DNA from: DASWIG01 sp036397835
GTDB taxonomy: Bacteria; Acidobacteriota; Thermoanaerobaculia; Multivoradales; J023
DNA length: 15,949 nucleotides
Direction of reading: 5' to 3'
Assembly (NCBI GenBank): GCA_036397835.1
Contig: DASWIG010000015.1
Span: 1 to 15,949, forward strand
Program-made: the position numbers and the translations under genes
The notes under the pieces: model-generated
Database searches by the model: none
What the model was told of the DNA's origin: nothing
What the model saw: only the letters and a program-made list of their open reading frames with translations
Shown: positions 1 to 7,264 of the stretch, one piece after another
Layout of the letters: the number at the start of each line of letters is the position of its first letter
How positions within the stretch are numbered: position 1 is the first letter of the stretch

Positions 1-1722
1 TCAGACGCCGCGGTTGGCGACGTAGCGCAGGAAGCTCTCGCCGAATCGCCAACGCTTGGCGCCGTCCGGACGCAGGATGCCCGCTTGCTTCCAGCGGGTG
101 ATCGCGGCGCTCAAGTCCCGCTCGTCGACGACGCCGAAGACCCGGCGCAACGGGTCGCGCGTCAGCTCCGTGCGAGGCTCGACGTCGATGCGCGCGTCCA
201 CGAAGGCGCGAAGAGCCCGCTCGTGGGCGACGTTGGGCACTTCGATGACGCGGTAGGTGCGGCTTCTGTGGCCGTGCCAGACCAGTCCTTGACGCTCGAG
301 GTGCTGCAAGTGCTTCTTGGTGGCGTCGAAGGACTCGCCGAGCATCCGCGCCAAGCGGTCGTTCGACAGCGCGCCGCCCGCGTCGCGCAGGGCGACGAGG
401 TATTTGCGGTCTTCCGGACGCAGGCCGAAGGGACCGTACGAGGCGATCCACGCCTGGGTCGCCTCGTCGTAGATCGAGCGCGTGCTGAGGCGGACGACGA
501 AGGTGTCGGCGTCCTCGTCGAGCTCGGGGACGTGGAGCTCGACCTGGCGCATGGCGCCGAAGATGCGGCGCATGCCTTCGCCCTGGTCGCGCGACCAGCC
601 GAGGTCGCGCAGCACCCGCATCATCACCGGGTTGCGCGAACGGTGGACGCCGCGCTGGCGCACCAGGTCGGCGATCGTGATCGGCTCCGGCAGACGCCCG
701 GGGCTGCGCACCTCGACGCGGTCGGGATGGATCAGGATCTCGACGGCCTGGCCTTCGATCGCGTAATTGCGGTGGACGACGGCGTTGACCAGGCATTCTT
801 CGATCGCTTCACGGGGCAGGGTCTGGGTGGTGGTGAAGAGAGCGTCGACGCGGCTCTCGGTCTCGAGGTCGCGGCGCAGAAGCTCGATCGCTTCGGGCAG
901 GACTTTCGCGATCGGCCCCTGGACCTGGCGCTCGCGGGTGCCGAGCCGCGCGCCGAATCCCTCGCCGTTTCCGTGGACGCGGCGGACGCGGACGCGGTTG
1001 TTCGGGTGCCAACGCAGCGGCTCGCGTGCGAACAGCAAGAGGGCCGCGCGGCGCAGGACGACGCTGCCGTTGCGGATCTCGACCAGGTTCCAGTAGCGCA
1101 GGAGCGTCTCGAGCCCGGTGACGCCGAAATCGGAGTACCGTAGACGTCCTTCGTCAATCGCGCGCCGAATCGCTTCCTCGTCGAGGTCCTCGAGACCCGC
1201 ATCGGGCACCGGCGCCGACTCGTAGCCGACGTCGCCCAGGCGATGGCTGCGGCGGCGCTCGATCTCACGCGGCGGCACCGGCTCGGTCCGCTTCTCGCGC
1301 CGCCAGAGGCAGCGTCCGTCGGCGGTGACGACGGGCTCGCCGCCGTGCTCTGGAACCCGGAACCAGAGCACGGTCTCGCCGCCGAGCTCGACTCGTTGCA
1401 CCGCCACCCCGAGGTCGACGTCGAGCACCGCCGAGCGCGGCGCCTGGACGAGGTAGCGCATCAGGTCGCCGTCCCAGGGGACGCCGGTCACCGTGCCGTC
1501 GTCCTCGACGCCGACGAGCAGGTCGCCGCCGTCGGAGTTGGCGAAGGCCACCAGGGTGCGGCCGACGTCGGCGAAGACGTTCTCGATCGGCCGCCGGCTC
1601 TTGCCGTCCGGGCCGTAATCCCACGCGCTCTTGAATTCGACGTAGTACGATTCGCCGCCCGCGATCAGAGCCTGGAGGATCGCGATCGCCTCGGACTGGC
1701 CCTGCCGCGTCGCGTCGGTCAT
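1..1722 (-). CDS. AlbA_2 (Schlafen-like) / HATPase_c_4 ATP-binding protein with C-terminal winged helix
   Basis: This looks like a predicted nucleic-acid-binding or regulatory protein of the RecG-like/COG2865 class. An AlbA_2 (Schlafen) domain covers about residues 28-150 when counted from the TTG at 1743. It shows a YxEFK motif (E36-K38) and the block FANSDGGDLLVGVEDDG (67-83). A GHKL-type HATPase_c_4 domain spans about 305-400, with an N-box EECLVNAVVHRNY (315-327), a glycine box VRSPGRLP (345-352) and GEGMRRI (388-394). The last 180 residues are helical and winged-helix-like (for example NDRLARMLGESFDATKKHL). I prefer the ATG at 1722 (573 aa). The TTG at 1743 would add seven residues and neither start has a strong Shine-Dalgarno. 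The stop is at the window edge (1-3), so the gene is complete. Proteins of this fold are often found in defence or mobile regions, which fits the STAND gene nearby, but a housekeeping transcriptional regulator is equally possible. The domain call is firm; the function is unknown. Confidence 0.85.
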   Translation of the reverse strand: MTDATRQGQSEAIAILQALIAGGESYYVEFKSAWDYGPDGKSRRPIENVFADVGRTLVAFANSDGGDLLVGVEDDGTVTGVPWDGDLMRYLVQAPRSAVLDVDLGVAVQRVELGGETVLWFRVPEHGGEPVVTADGRCLWRREKRTEPVPPREIERRRSHRLGDVGYESAPVPDAGLEDLDEEAIRRAIDEGRLRYSDFGVTGLETLLRYWNLVEIRNGSVVLRRAALLLFAREPLRWHPNNRVRVRRVHGNGEGFGARLGTRERQVQGPIAKVLPEAIELLRRDLETESRVDALFTTTQTLPREAIEECLVNAVVHRNYAIEGQAVEILIHPDRVEVRSPGRLPEPITIADLVRQRGVHRSRNPVMMRVLRDLGWSRDQGEGMRRIFGAMRQVELHVPELDEDADTFVVRLSTRSIYDEATQAWIASYGPFGLRPEDRKYLVALRDAGGALSNDRLARMLGESFDATKKHLQHLERQGLVWHGHRSRTYRVIEVPNVAHERALRAFVDARIDVEPRTELTRDPLRRVFGVVDERDLSAAITRWKQAGILRPDGAKRWRFGESFLRYVANRGV

Positions 1723-1801
1723 CCTGCGAAGGATGTCACACAAACCGGCTTAGCGCGTAGACTCGGCTCCCAGCGCAACCTCACCCACTGGAGACCCATC
1801 T

Positions 1802-2239
1802 ATGAGCATAGAAGCCAACAAAGCCCTGGCGTCCGGATTCATCTCCCGCTATCAACGCCAACGACGTCCGCGGCGCCCTCGACACCCTGACCGACGACGC
1901 CACCTGGTGGATCGCGGGCAAGCCCGGCGCTCTGCCCGCCGCGGGCACGATGAACAAGGCCCAGCTCGCCGACCTCTTCCGCCGGATGGACGGCCAGCTC
2001 AAGGACGGCCTGCGCATGACCGTCAAGGGCCTGACCGCCGAGGGGAACCGGGTCGCGGTCGAGATCGAGTCACACGGCGAGCTGAAGAACGGCCGGATCT
2101 ACAACCAGGATACCACATGCTCATGGAGATCCGCGACGGCAAGATCAGCGCCGTCCGCGAGTACCTCGACACGCAGCATGCCCTCGCCGTGTGGTTCCAG
2201 CCTGACGACGCCCCCGTCGTCGCCAGCGTCGCCGGATGA
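1802..2239 (+). pseudogene. SnoaL-like / NTF2-fold protein disrupted by two compensating frameshifts
   Basis: The intact gene would encode a small NTF2-superfamily (SnoaL-like) protein of about 145 residues. The frame starting at the ATG at 1802 (preceded by CTGGAGA) gives MSIEANKALASGFISR. The family-like sequence then continues one base later from 1851 as INANDVRGALDTLTDDATWW and runs to about 2110. It finally returns to the first frame at 2111 as YHMLMEIRDGKISAVREYL and ends at the TGA at 2237-2239. The pattern needs one extra base near 1850 and one missing base near 2110. Between these points the first frame has no stop codon but reads as arginine- and proline-rich nonsense. This is either genuine decay or two sequencing or assembly indels. 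If corrected, it is a cup-shaped alpha+beta protein of unknown substrate, transcribed divergently from the AlbA_2 gene 79 bases away. Confidence 0.8.
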
Positions 2240-2274
2240 GCCCCGGTTTTCGGCGACGCGTCTGGTCAAATTGC

Positions 2275-2295
2275 CCTGATCCGGGCTCGGTCAGG
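2275..2295 (+). terminator. Hairpin after the SnoaL-like gene, possible terminator
   Basis: CCTGA-T-CCG pairs with CGG-TCAGG around a GGCT loop, giving an eight-pair stem with one bulged T, 36 bases after the stop at 2239. There is no T-run after it, so intrinsic termination is uncertain. Confidence 0.35.
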
Positions 2296-2397
2296 CCAGG
2301 AGGTCCAGCAGGAGATGAGATGGCCCGCAGGGCCGGCCATGGGCGGTACTGCCCGCCGGTGCGCGCACCCCGGAGCAAGCCCCCTGCGTATGGATCC

Positions 2398-2520
2398 ATG
2401 AGCAAGACAGACCCCACCTCCGTCCTCGACCCTACGCCCTCCACGTCCCCCTCGCATTGGCGCTGCTCGGCGCCGGCTTGGCCGCGGCCGAGCAGACTGA
2501 CGGGCTCAAGGGGGTGATGA
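2398..2520 (+). pseudogene. Possible remnant of a membrane or secreted protein N-terminus
   Basis: An ATG at 2398 opens MSKTDPTSVLD. A one-base shift at about 2430 then gives PYALHVPLALALLGAGLAAA, which resembles a signal-peptide or membrane-anchor hydrophobic core, followed by EQTDGLKG. The similarity fades at about 2515, where composition also changes. This may be the 5' end of a gene cut off when the STAND segment arrived. The evidence is only a hydrophobic stretch and frame continuity after one indel, so chance is a real alternative. Confidence 0.25.
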
Positions 2521-2593
2521 AGGCCAGACTATACGTCATGAGGATCGACGTGATACGCTGCCGAACAGACGGTTCAGCCGGAGCTGATCGATC

Positions 2594-5500
2594 ATGGCAG
2601 GGCCACCACGCGTTACCGGGACAACACATACTCTCCCCTTCGAGAGGCTGTCGCCCCTCGACTTCGAGCGCCTTTGCCTGTGGCTGGTGCGGCGAGAAGG
2701 ATATCAGCGCGCCGAGCACCTAGGAGCAGCCGGCGGCGAGCAAGGTCGTGATATTGTCGCTTGGCGGGATGGTCGTCGCGTGGTGTTCCAGTGTAAACGG
2801 GTCAAGAAACTTGATGCCGGCATGGCGGCGAAGGAAATCGACAAGTTAGCGAACGACAGACCAGACGAGTTGGTGTTCGTCGTTAGTAACGCCGTTTCAG
2901 CCACAATCCGGAAGCGTATTCGCGAAGCCTGGGGAACTCAGGGCGCTTGTGAATTCTGGGCAGGGTCTGAGCTGGACGAACGGGTCAAGCACCATGAGGA
3001 CCTCGTCAGAGAGTTCTTCCAGCTACCGGGACAAGGAGCATGCCAACTCGCCGGCTGGAGCGGCGTCAGAATTGTACCAGATCGCCCGCCCCACTACCTG
3101 GAACGGCCCGAATACTTAAGGCCGTTAAAGACCGCTGTGCTGGAACGACAAGGCGAAAAGCTCGGGACAACATCCACCAGGAAGGTAGGCATCCAAGGGA
3201 TGGGTGGCGTCGGCAAGAGTGTTCTCGCTGCAAGCCTGGCGCAGGATCCGGAAGTTCGAGAAACATTCCCGGAAGTACTCTGGGTCAGTGTCGGCCGGGA
3301 CCCTGATCTGGTAGGTTTGCTGGCGGATTTAGCGGGCGCACTGGGGCTCAAAGGCGCCGCCTATAGATCCCATCACGAGGGCAAGCGCGAGTTGAGGCAG
3401 GCCTGCAAGGGCCGGCCGCTGCTCTTGGTTCTAGATGACATCTGGCGATTGGAGCATGCATCAGCTTTGGACGTGGTGGATGCCGCGGGATGCTTGTTGA
3501 TTACAACGCGCAACTGGGAGGAAGTGATCGCTCTCGGTGCATACGTTCTCTCTATCGACGTCCTCAACTCGAAGCAGGCAAGAGCCTTGCTGGCCAACTT
3601 GGCGGGGCAAGCAGGTCAAGAGTTGCCACCGACTGCTGAAAGGGTAGCGGAGAAGTGTGGCAACCTTCCCCTGGCCTTGGCGATGGTCGGCGCCATGGTG
3701 CGGATCCGGCCGACCGCATGGGAGGATGCGCTTTACCGGCTGGAGAGCACCGATCTCGACAAGATACGATCTCGGTTCCCGGACTATCCATACCCGGACC
3801 TTCTCTTAGCCCTCGAAGCCAGTGTCGATGCTCTGCCGTCCGGCCAGCGGGACCGCTACATGGATCTGGCTGTCTTTTCGGATCAAACAGCGATTCCGGA
3901 GGCAGCCCTCGAAGTGCTGTGGGACAGCGCTGGCCGGGATCGCTGGGCCACGAGAGAGCTTATCGATTCCTACGTAGGCCGTTCTCTCGCCAGACGAGAT
4001 TCATCTGGCCGACTATCCTTACATGCTCTGCAGCGTGACTACATTCGTCAGCAGACTAATGATCTCGAAGCACTTCACCGGCGCCTCGTCGGCTCTTACG
4101 AAAGGCGATGCTCGGCCGATTTCGCGAAGGGACCGAACGACGGCTATTTCTTCGAGCGGATAACCCATCACCTGCTCAAGGCTGGGAAAGGCGACGATCT
4201 GGCCAAGCTCTTGCTCGACCCCGCCTGGATGGCTGCCAAACTCCAATACACGAACCTGAACGCCTTGATCTCAGACCTCGAGCTGATCGAAAAGGAATTG
4301 GACCCCCAAATCGCTGCGGCTCTTCGCCTGGCCTCTCCGGTGTTGGCGAAATCGCCGCAGCAGCTTGGCCCGCAGCTGGTCGGCCGGTTGGACCTGAGCT
4401 CGGTTGAGCAAGTGCAATTGCTCGTCGATGGCTTTGCGGCGAGCATCCCTGTCCCTTGGCTGCGAGTGCTCTCCGGGACTCTGGCTCGCCCTGGCGGTAG
4501 ACTGATCCGAAGTTTTCTTGGACACTCGGAAGGTATATGTGACGTCTCAGTACTGCCGGATGGCCTCGTAGTATCGACTTCAAAGGACGGCACATTGAAA
4601 CTATGGGATCTCGAAGTGGCGACTGCCTCAGAAACTATCGAAGATCTCGAGGGCTGGGGCGACCTCCCCGTATTGGCCTTGTCCGACAGTCACGTCGTGT
4701 TTGCCGCCCAGAAAGGCGAGGTACGAATCTGGAATTATCGGACCGGCGAGCAGAGAGCAGCACCGGCGACGCACAGCAGCTGGGTCTATTCATTGTGTCG
4801 TCTTCCCAGCGAGCGCGTCGCTTCGGCAAGCTCCGACGCGGTAGTTTCTGTTTGGAATGCTAAAGACACGAACAAACCGATTCGTACCTTCCCCGCTCAG
4901 GACGGAATGCTCCTGGGTGCCCTAGAGGACGGCACTCTTGTATCCTCGCTGGAGGTGTGGGACGTGCGTTATCGGAGTCGGGAGGGCAAACAGATTCGCT
5001 TGATCGGTCACACCGGCCAGATCAACGCAGCGGCGATGCTCTTCGACGGGAGACTCGCCACCGCATCCGCCGATGCGACGCTGCGAATATGGGATCTGGA
5101 TGACGGCCGATGTCTCAAGGTCCTGCGTGGTCATCGCTCCTCGGTCAACGCGGTGGCGGTGTTGCCGTATGGCCGAATCGTATCGGCTGGCGAGGACTAT
5201 ACAGTGAGGATCTGGGATGTCGGGACGGCCGAGGTCATCGAGAAGATCGACGGTGGACACGACTTGGCCGTCCTACCCGACGGCCGGCTAGCGATCAAGT
5301 ACCTTACCCACTTGCGGATCTATGCCCCCACTCGCTTGCCGATGTCCGCCCTGACTCGCTTGCGGACCTTTGGCCTGACTCGCTTGCGGACCGTTTCCCG
5401 GTATACCTGGAAGATGGTCCAGGAGGTCGACGTGAATCCTTACGGCGGCGCGAACTGGTCATTTCGGGTGCTCGACGCCAACCGCGTGTTGGTATTGACC

Positions 5501-7189
5501 GCAAAAGAAGCCACTCTCTGGCTTCTCGATACTGGTCGCCCTCTCTTCAGAACACGAACAGACGTCTGGGAATTTACGGCTGCTTGCGTATTTCCTGGAG
5601 CCAAAGAGATCATCGTCGTGCGCACCGACAAGCACGTCGGTCATGGAGAATTCCAGCTCATGGACGCTGCTACCGGCAGCGTTCAGGCTGTTCAGAATCT
5701 TCAGCACAAAGTCGAGCAAATCGTGGCGAGCGAGGATTCGAAGGTGTTGATGTTGAACAGCAGAAGAGAGTTTTTTGTTACGGATCTCCAAGCCATCCGA
5801 GCTAGACGAGAACCGAAGTTGGTCACAGGATTGGCAGCAAGTCCAGCCGCCCTTTTGAGGGATGGCTCGATCATCACCCATGAGCTCTCCTCTCATGGAT
5901 TGCGGTTCTGGAACCCGGAGAGCGGAGAAACGGCCAATACTCTCGATGGTCTTCCTTACAAAGTCAATTCGATCGCACAATTCCCGCCGTCGTGTCTTGC
6001 CGCCGCCGCGGGTGCGACAATTCATCTTTGGAATCTTTCGACAAGAGAGGAGGTTTTCCAATTGGAGGGCCATACTTACTCCGTGGCAGACATGTGCTTC
6101 CTACCCGACAAGAAACTTGTATCGGCGTCCGCTGACAAGACCTTGCGTGTCTGGGATACAGAGGAGGGGAAATGTCTACAGGTTCTTCGAGGCCACGAGG
6201 AACGGCTGACCGCGGTGACCTGTGTGTCGCCTGAAAGGATTCTCTCCGGTTCGGAGGACGCCACCTTAAGACTCTGGCAGGTCGGCGGCTCGGCCGTCGA
6301 CCTGACGCGGGGGCATCAAGGCTCGATTACCGGTGTCACTTTCTTGCCGGATGGCCGTCTGGTGTCAGTTTCCAGGGAGGGTTGCCTGTGTATCTGGCGA
6401 TGCTCCGGAACAGAAGAGGCCTCGCAAATCGAGACCCCGTTAGACTCCTTCCATCAGCTCGAGGGAGTCGATGCCATGACAGATGGTACGGTCGTGATCG
6501 CTTCCAGCGTTATCATTTGTGGTACTCTCTATGGTGGTTTTCTCAACATCTGGTCTCCTGCGGAGCAGAGCTGGAGCGGATTGACGAGAGCCCATGGCTA
6601 CAGCGCCGACTCAGTCCTTGCCATGCCTGACAGAGGTCTAGCCTCGGCAGGAGGAGACCACAAAGTAAAGATCTGGAGACAAAACAGCGGGGGTCTCCTA
6701 TGCTCGTTCGAGGCTGATCTCGACAGCAGCGCCGTAGCGCTGACTTTGCTGGGCGACGGCCGACTCGTCTGTGCCCAGCACAATGGGCCGCTTTCCATCT
6801 TCCCTGGTGGTCTGCAAGGACACCCGGCGGTCTTGGCGCGTGAGGGTTACCCCGAAGCCCTGTGTCCTCTGGGAAGAAGCCGCCTTCTCGTCGCCACCTA
6901 TGATGAACCTTGCAGACTTGAGATCTGGGATCTCGAGGAGTTATCCAAGACAGATGACCTTGTCCAGGAGTCGCGAGTCACGGCTGTTGCCAGTGCGGGC
7001 GTGGACCTTGTGCTAGTGGCGTCCCAAGATCGTGCCTTGCGTCTATGGAGCCTTGCGGAAAGGAGCGCTCTCACCGAGATGACATTCGACGCCACAATCG
7101 AGAGAATAGCTGTCAGGAAGGAGGACGGTCTTGTCGCAGCCGGGGACAGCACCGGCAACGTCCACTTGATTCAGATCCGGTGGCAGTAG
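2594..7189 (+). CDS. STAND protein: Mrr-type nuclease, NB-ARC NTPase, about 21 WD40-like blades
   Basis: This is a 1531-residue multidomain protein. Residues about 16-142 form an Mrr-type PD-(D/E)XK nuclease domain, with D53 in GRD, the QCK triad element (Q66, K68) and an FERLCLWLV helix (24-32). Residues about 170-480 form an NB-ARC NTPase: Walker A GMGGVGKS (202-209), Walker B LLLVLDD (276-282), sensor LLITTRN (301-307), and GNLPLALA (356-363) in the GLPL position. A winged-helix segment ends in LHALQRDYI (476-484), the place of the MHD motif. A helical linker (about 485-635) precedes WD40-like repeats to the C-terminus, with WD-type ends such as LKLWDL (669 on), LRIWDL and LRVWDT. The layout is that of APAF-1/NLR-like sensors: WD40 or ligand binding would trigger NTP-dependent oligomerisation and activate the nuclease, probably against phage or as abortive infection. 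That role is inferred. The ATG at 2594 has GGAG at 2579-2582. G+C is much lower than in the flanks, and no partner gene is obvious. Confidence 0.93.
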   Translation: MAGPPRVTGTTHTLPFERLSPLDFERLCLWLVRREGYQRAEHLGAAGGEQGRDIVAWRDGRRVVFQCKRVKKLDAGMAAKEIDKLANDRPDELVFVVSNAVSATIRKRIREAWGTQGACEFWAGSELDERVKHHEDLVREFFQLPGQGACQLAGWSGVRIVPDRPPHYLERPEYLRPLKTAVLERQGEKLGTTSTRKVGIQGMGGVGKSVLAASLAQDPEVRETFPEVLWVSVGRDPDLVGLLADLAGALGLKGAAYRSHHEGKRELRQACKGRPLLLVLDDIWRLEHASALDVVDAAGCLLITTRNWEEVIALGAYVLSIDVLNSKQARALLANLAGQAGQELPPTAERVAEKCGNLPLALAMVGAMVRIRPTAWEDALYRLESTDLDKIRSRFPDYPYPDLLLALEASVDALPSGQRDRYMDLAVFSDQTAIPEAALEVLWDSAGRDRWATRELIDSYVGRSLARRDSSGRLSLHALQRDYIRQQTNDLEALHRRLVGSYERRCSADFAKGPNDGYFFERITHHLLKAGKGDDLAKLLLDPAWMAAKLQYTNLNALISDLELIEKELDPQIAAALRLASPVLAKSPQQLGPQLVGRLDLSSVEQVQLLVDGFAASIPVPWLRVLSGTLARPGGRLIRSFLGHSEGICDVSVLPDGLVVSTSKDGTLKLWDLEVATASETIEDLEGWGDLPVLALSDSHVVFAAQKGEVRIWNYRTGEQRAAPATHSSWVYSLCRLPSERVASASSDAVVSVWNAKDTNKPIRTFPAQDGMLLGALEDGTLVSSLEVWDVRYRSREGKQIRLIGHTGQINAAAMLFDGRLATASADATLRIWDLDDGRCLKVLRGHRSSVNAVAVLPYGRIVSAGEDYTVRIWDVGTAEVIEKIDGGHDLAVLPDGRLAIKYLTHLRIYAPTRLPMSALTRLRTFGLTRLRTVSRYTWKMVQEVDVNPYGGANWSFRVLDANRVLVLTAKEATLWLLDTGRPLFRTRTDVWEFTAACVFPGAKEIIVVRTDKHVGHGEFQLMDAATGSVQAVQNLQHKVEQIVASEDSKVLMLNSRREFFVTDLQAIRARREPKLVTGLAASPAALLRDGSIITHELSSHGLRFWNPESGETANTLDGLPYKVNSIAQFPPSCLAAAAGATIHLWNLSTREEVFQLEGHTYSVADMCFLPDKKLVSASADKTLRVWDTEEGKCLQVLRGHEERLTAVTCVSPERILSGSEDATLRLWQVGGSAVDLTRGHQGSITGVTFLPDGRLVSVSREGCLCIWRCSGTEEASQIETPLDSFHQLEGVDAMTDGTVVIASSVIICGTLYGGFLNIWSPAEQSWSGLTRAHGYSADSVLAMPDRGLASAGGDHKVKIWRQNSGGLLCSFEADLDSSAVALTLLGDGRLVCAQHNGPLSIFPGGLQGHPAVLAREGYPEALCPLGRSRLLVATYDEPCRLEIWDLEELSKTDDLVQESRVTAVASAGVDLVLVASQDRALRLWSLAERSALTEMTFDATIERIAVRKEDGLVAAGDSTGNVHLIQIRWQ
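5301..5400 (+). repeat. 24-nt tandem repeat, about four copies, inside the WD40 region
   Basis: The core CTCGCTTGC recurs at 5331, 5355 and 5379, exactly 24 bases apart, with a degenerate copy (CCCACTTGC) at 5307. The last two units are nearly identical. In protein this gives an octapeptide repeat at about residues 903-935: LTHLRIYA, PTRLPMSA, LTRLRTFG, LTRLRTVS. It keeps the reading frame and falls where the regular WD40 pattern is interrupted, after the sixth clear blade. Confidence 0.85.
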
Positions 7190-7240
7190 GGAACACCTTG
7201 CGGCGCCGCGGTAGAGTGTGCGAACTCCACCGGTGGCAGG

Positions 7241-7260
7241 CGGGATGCCTTGCGATCCCG
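7241..7260. terminator. Hairpin between convergent genes, possible bidirectional terminator
   Basis: CGGGAT and ATCCCG form a perfect six-pair stem around an eight-base loop in the 75-base gap between the convergent STAND gene and the M16 operon. A second palindrome, CCACCGGTGG, lies at 7227-7236. No strong T-run follows on either strand. Confidence 0.35.
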
Positions 7261-7264
7261 GCAG

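Larger units (their letters stand above)
2240..2593. other. Gene-poor intergenic stretch between the SnoaL-like gene and the STAND gene
   Basis: No intact gene is visible here. The stretch holds a hairpin just after the SnoaL-like stop (2275-2295), a possible truncated coding start at 2398-2520, and the leader of the STAND gene. After about 2515 the base composition becomes less GC-rich, as in the downstream gene, so the left edge of the acquired-looking segment may lie here. I see no direct repeat, tRNA fragment or insertion-sequence end marking that edge. I could not identify a convincing promoter for the STAND gene. Confidence 0.5.

Noticed and set aside
85..1143. 352-codon plus-strand frame
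   Set aside because: It is antisense to the AlbA_2/HATPase gene, with Asp/Val/Ala-rich content and no recognisable domain.
5301..5400. CRISPR array
   Set aside because: The repeats are 24 bases, contiguous with no spacers, and in frame inside a protein gene.
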